The position numbers and the translations under genes were made by a program. DNA of 5,914 nt, from contig VBAF01000582.1 in assembly GCA_005884705.1 (NCBI GenBank), forward strand, positions 1-5,914, read 5' to 3'. Shown piece after piece: positions 5,719 through 5,914 of this stretch. The first letter of the stretch is position 1; each line of letters starts with the position of its first letter. Under the pieces are notes generated by a model. It made no database searches. It saw nothing but the letters and a program-made list of their open reading frames with translations, and was not told the DNA's origin. This stretch comes from Alphaproteobacteria bacterium. Lineage in GTDB: Bacteria > Pseudomonadota > Alphaproteobacteria > Reyranellales > Reyranellaceae.

Positions 5719-5914
5719 CTAGTCGGCGGCCCCCGCCAGCGCCTGCGCCGCGATCGCAGCGGCAAGCGGCGCGGTCGGCACCGACCGGCTCATGCCGAGA
5801 CGGCCGAGACGGCGGCGTTCGGCCGACGAGGGGATGCGCATGGCCTCGCGGTACTTGGCGACCGTGCGGCGGGCGATCTCGATGCCCTCGCCCTTCAGCA
5901 GGTCGACGATGCGG
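5719..5914 (-). CDS. rpoN: RNA polymerase sigma-54 factor RpoN, C-terminal end (partial)
   Basis: Only the last 64 residues are in the window. The RpoN box ARRTVAKYRE (residues 14-23 of the visible part) is the near-invariant helix that reads the -24 promoter element, and RIVDLLKGEGIEI before it belongs to the same DNA-binding domain. RpoN directs core RNA polymerase to -24/-12 promoters that need AAA+ activators, often for nitrogen-related genes. After the usual ending MRIPSSAERRR there is an unusual extra tail of nearly 30 residues, rich in alanine and leucine (PLAAAIAAQALAGAAD), closing at the TAG at 5719-5721. The gene runs off the right edge. It is followed by ptsN on the same strand after 112 nt, without the hpf gene usually found between them. 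Confidence 0.95.
   Translation of the reverse strand, partial: RIVDLLKGEGIEIARRTVAKYREAMRIPSSAERRRLGRLGMSRSVPTAPLAAAIAAQALAGAAD

Overview
The window is a GC-rich chromosomal segment from an alphaproteobacterium. The order within the class cannot be fixed from the sequence; a Rhodospirillales, Reyranella or Hyphomicrobiales-like background would fit. The main clues are an Hsp20 gene followed directly by a DUF1150 gene (a pairing typical of the class), an alphaproteobacterial tryptophanyl-tRNA synthetase, and a ptsN/rpoN neighbourhood. There is no sign of phage, plasmid, CRISPR, tRNA or rRNA.

Layout, left to right. Positions 85-1363 (+) hold a GT-B type glycosyltransferase whose frame breaks near 919. 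Positions 1469-2539 (+) hold an intact trpS. The gap between the trpS stop and the stop of the convergent next gene is filled by one large nested palindrome (2543-2608), a likely two-way terminator. Positions 2609-4261 (-) hold a heparinase II/III-like gene with two frame breaks (about 3300-3317 and 2675-2682). A 183-nt divergent intergenic region follows, containing a strong hairpin and then a second hairpin with a ROSE-type core that sequesters the hsp20 ribosome binding site. Positions 4445-4909 (+) hold hsp20 and 4930-5163 (+) a DUF1150 gene, a two-gene heat-shock operon. It converges on ptsN (5174-5606, -), which has one frame break at 5381. A well-formed sigma70-type promoter for ptsN lies at 5664-5692. 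The window ends inside the 3' end of rpoN (5719-5914, -), recognised by its RpoN box.

Two points stand out. First, hsp20 appears to be controlled by a ROSE RNA thermometer. This is a known regulator class, and the example here has a cUUCGg-capped helix ending next to the start codon. Second, three of the five genes lying wholly in the window are broken, by four lesions. Each lesion combines a frame change with apparent loss of conserved residues (about 5 to 17, judged from family memory), so they look like short deletions rather than single-base slips. trpS, hsp20, DUF1150 and the visible rpoN tail are clean. The lesions are either assembly or sequencing collapses or real decay, and reads are needed to decide. 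Also notable: the hpf (ribosome hibernation factor) gene usually found between rpoN and ptsN is absent. I see no previously undescribed multi-gene system; apart from these points this is an ordinary housekeeping region.
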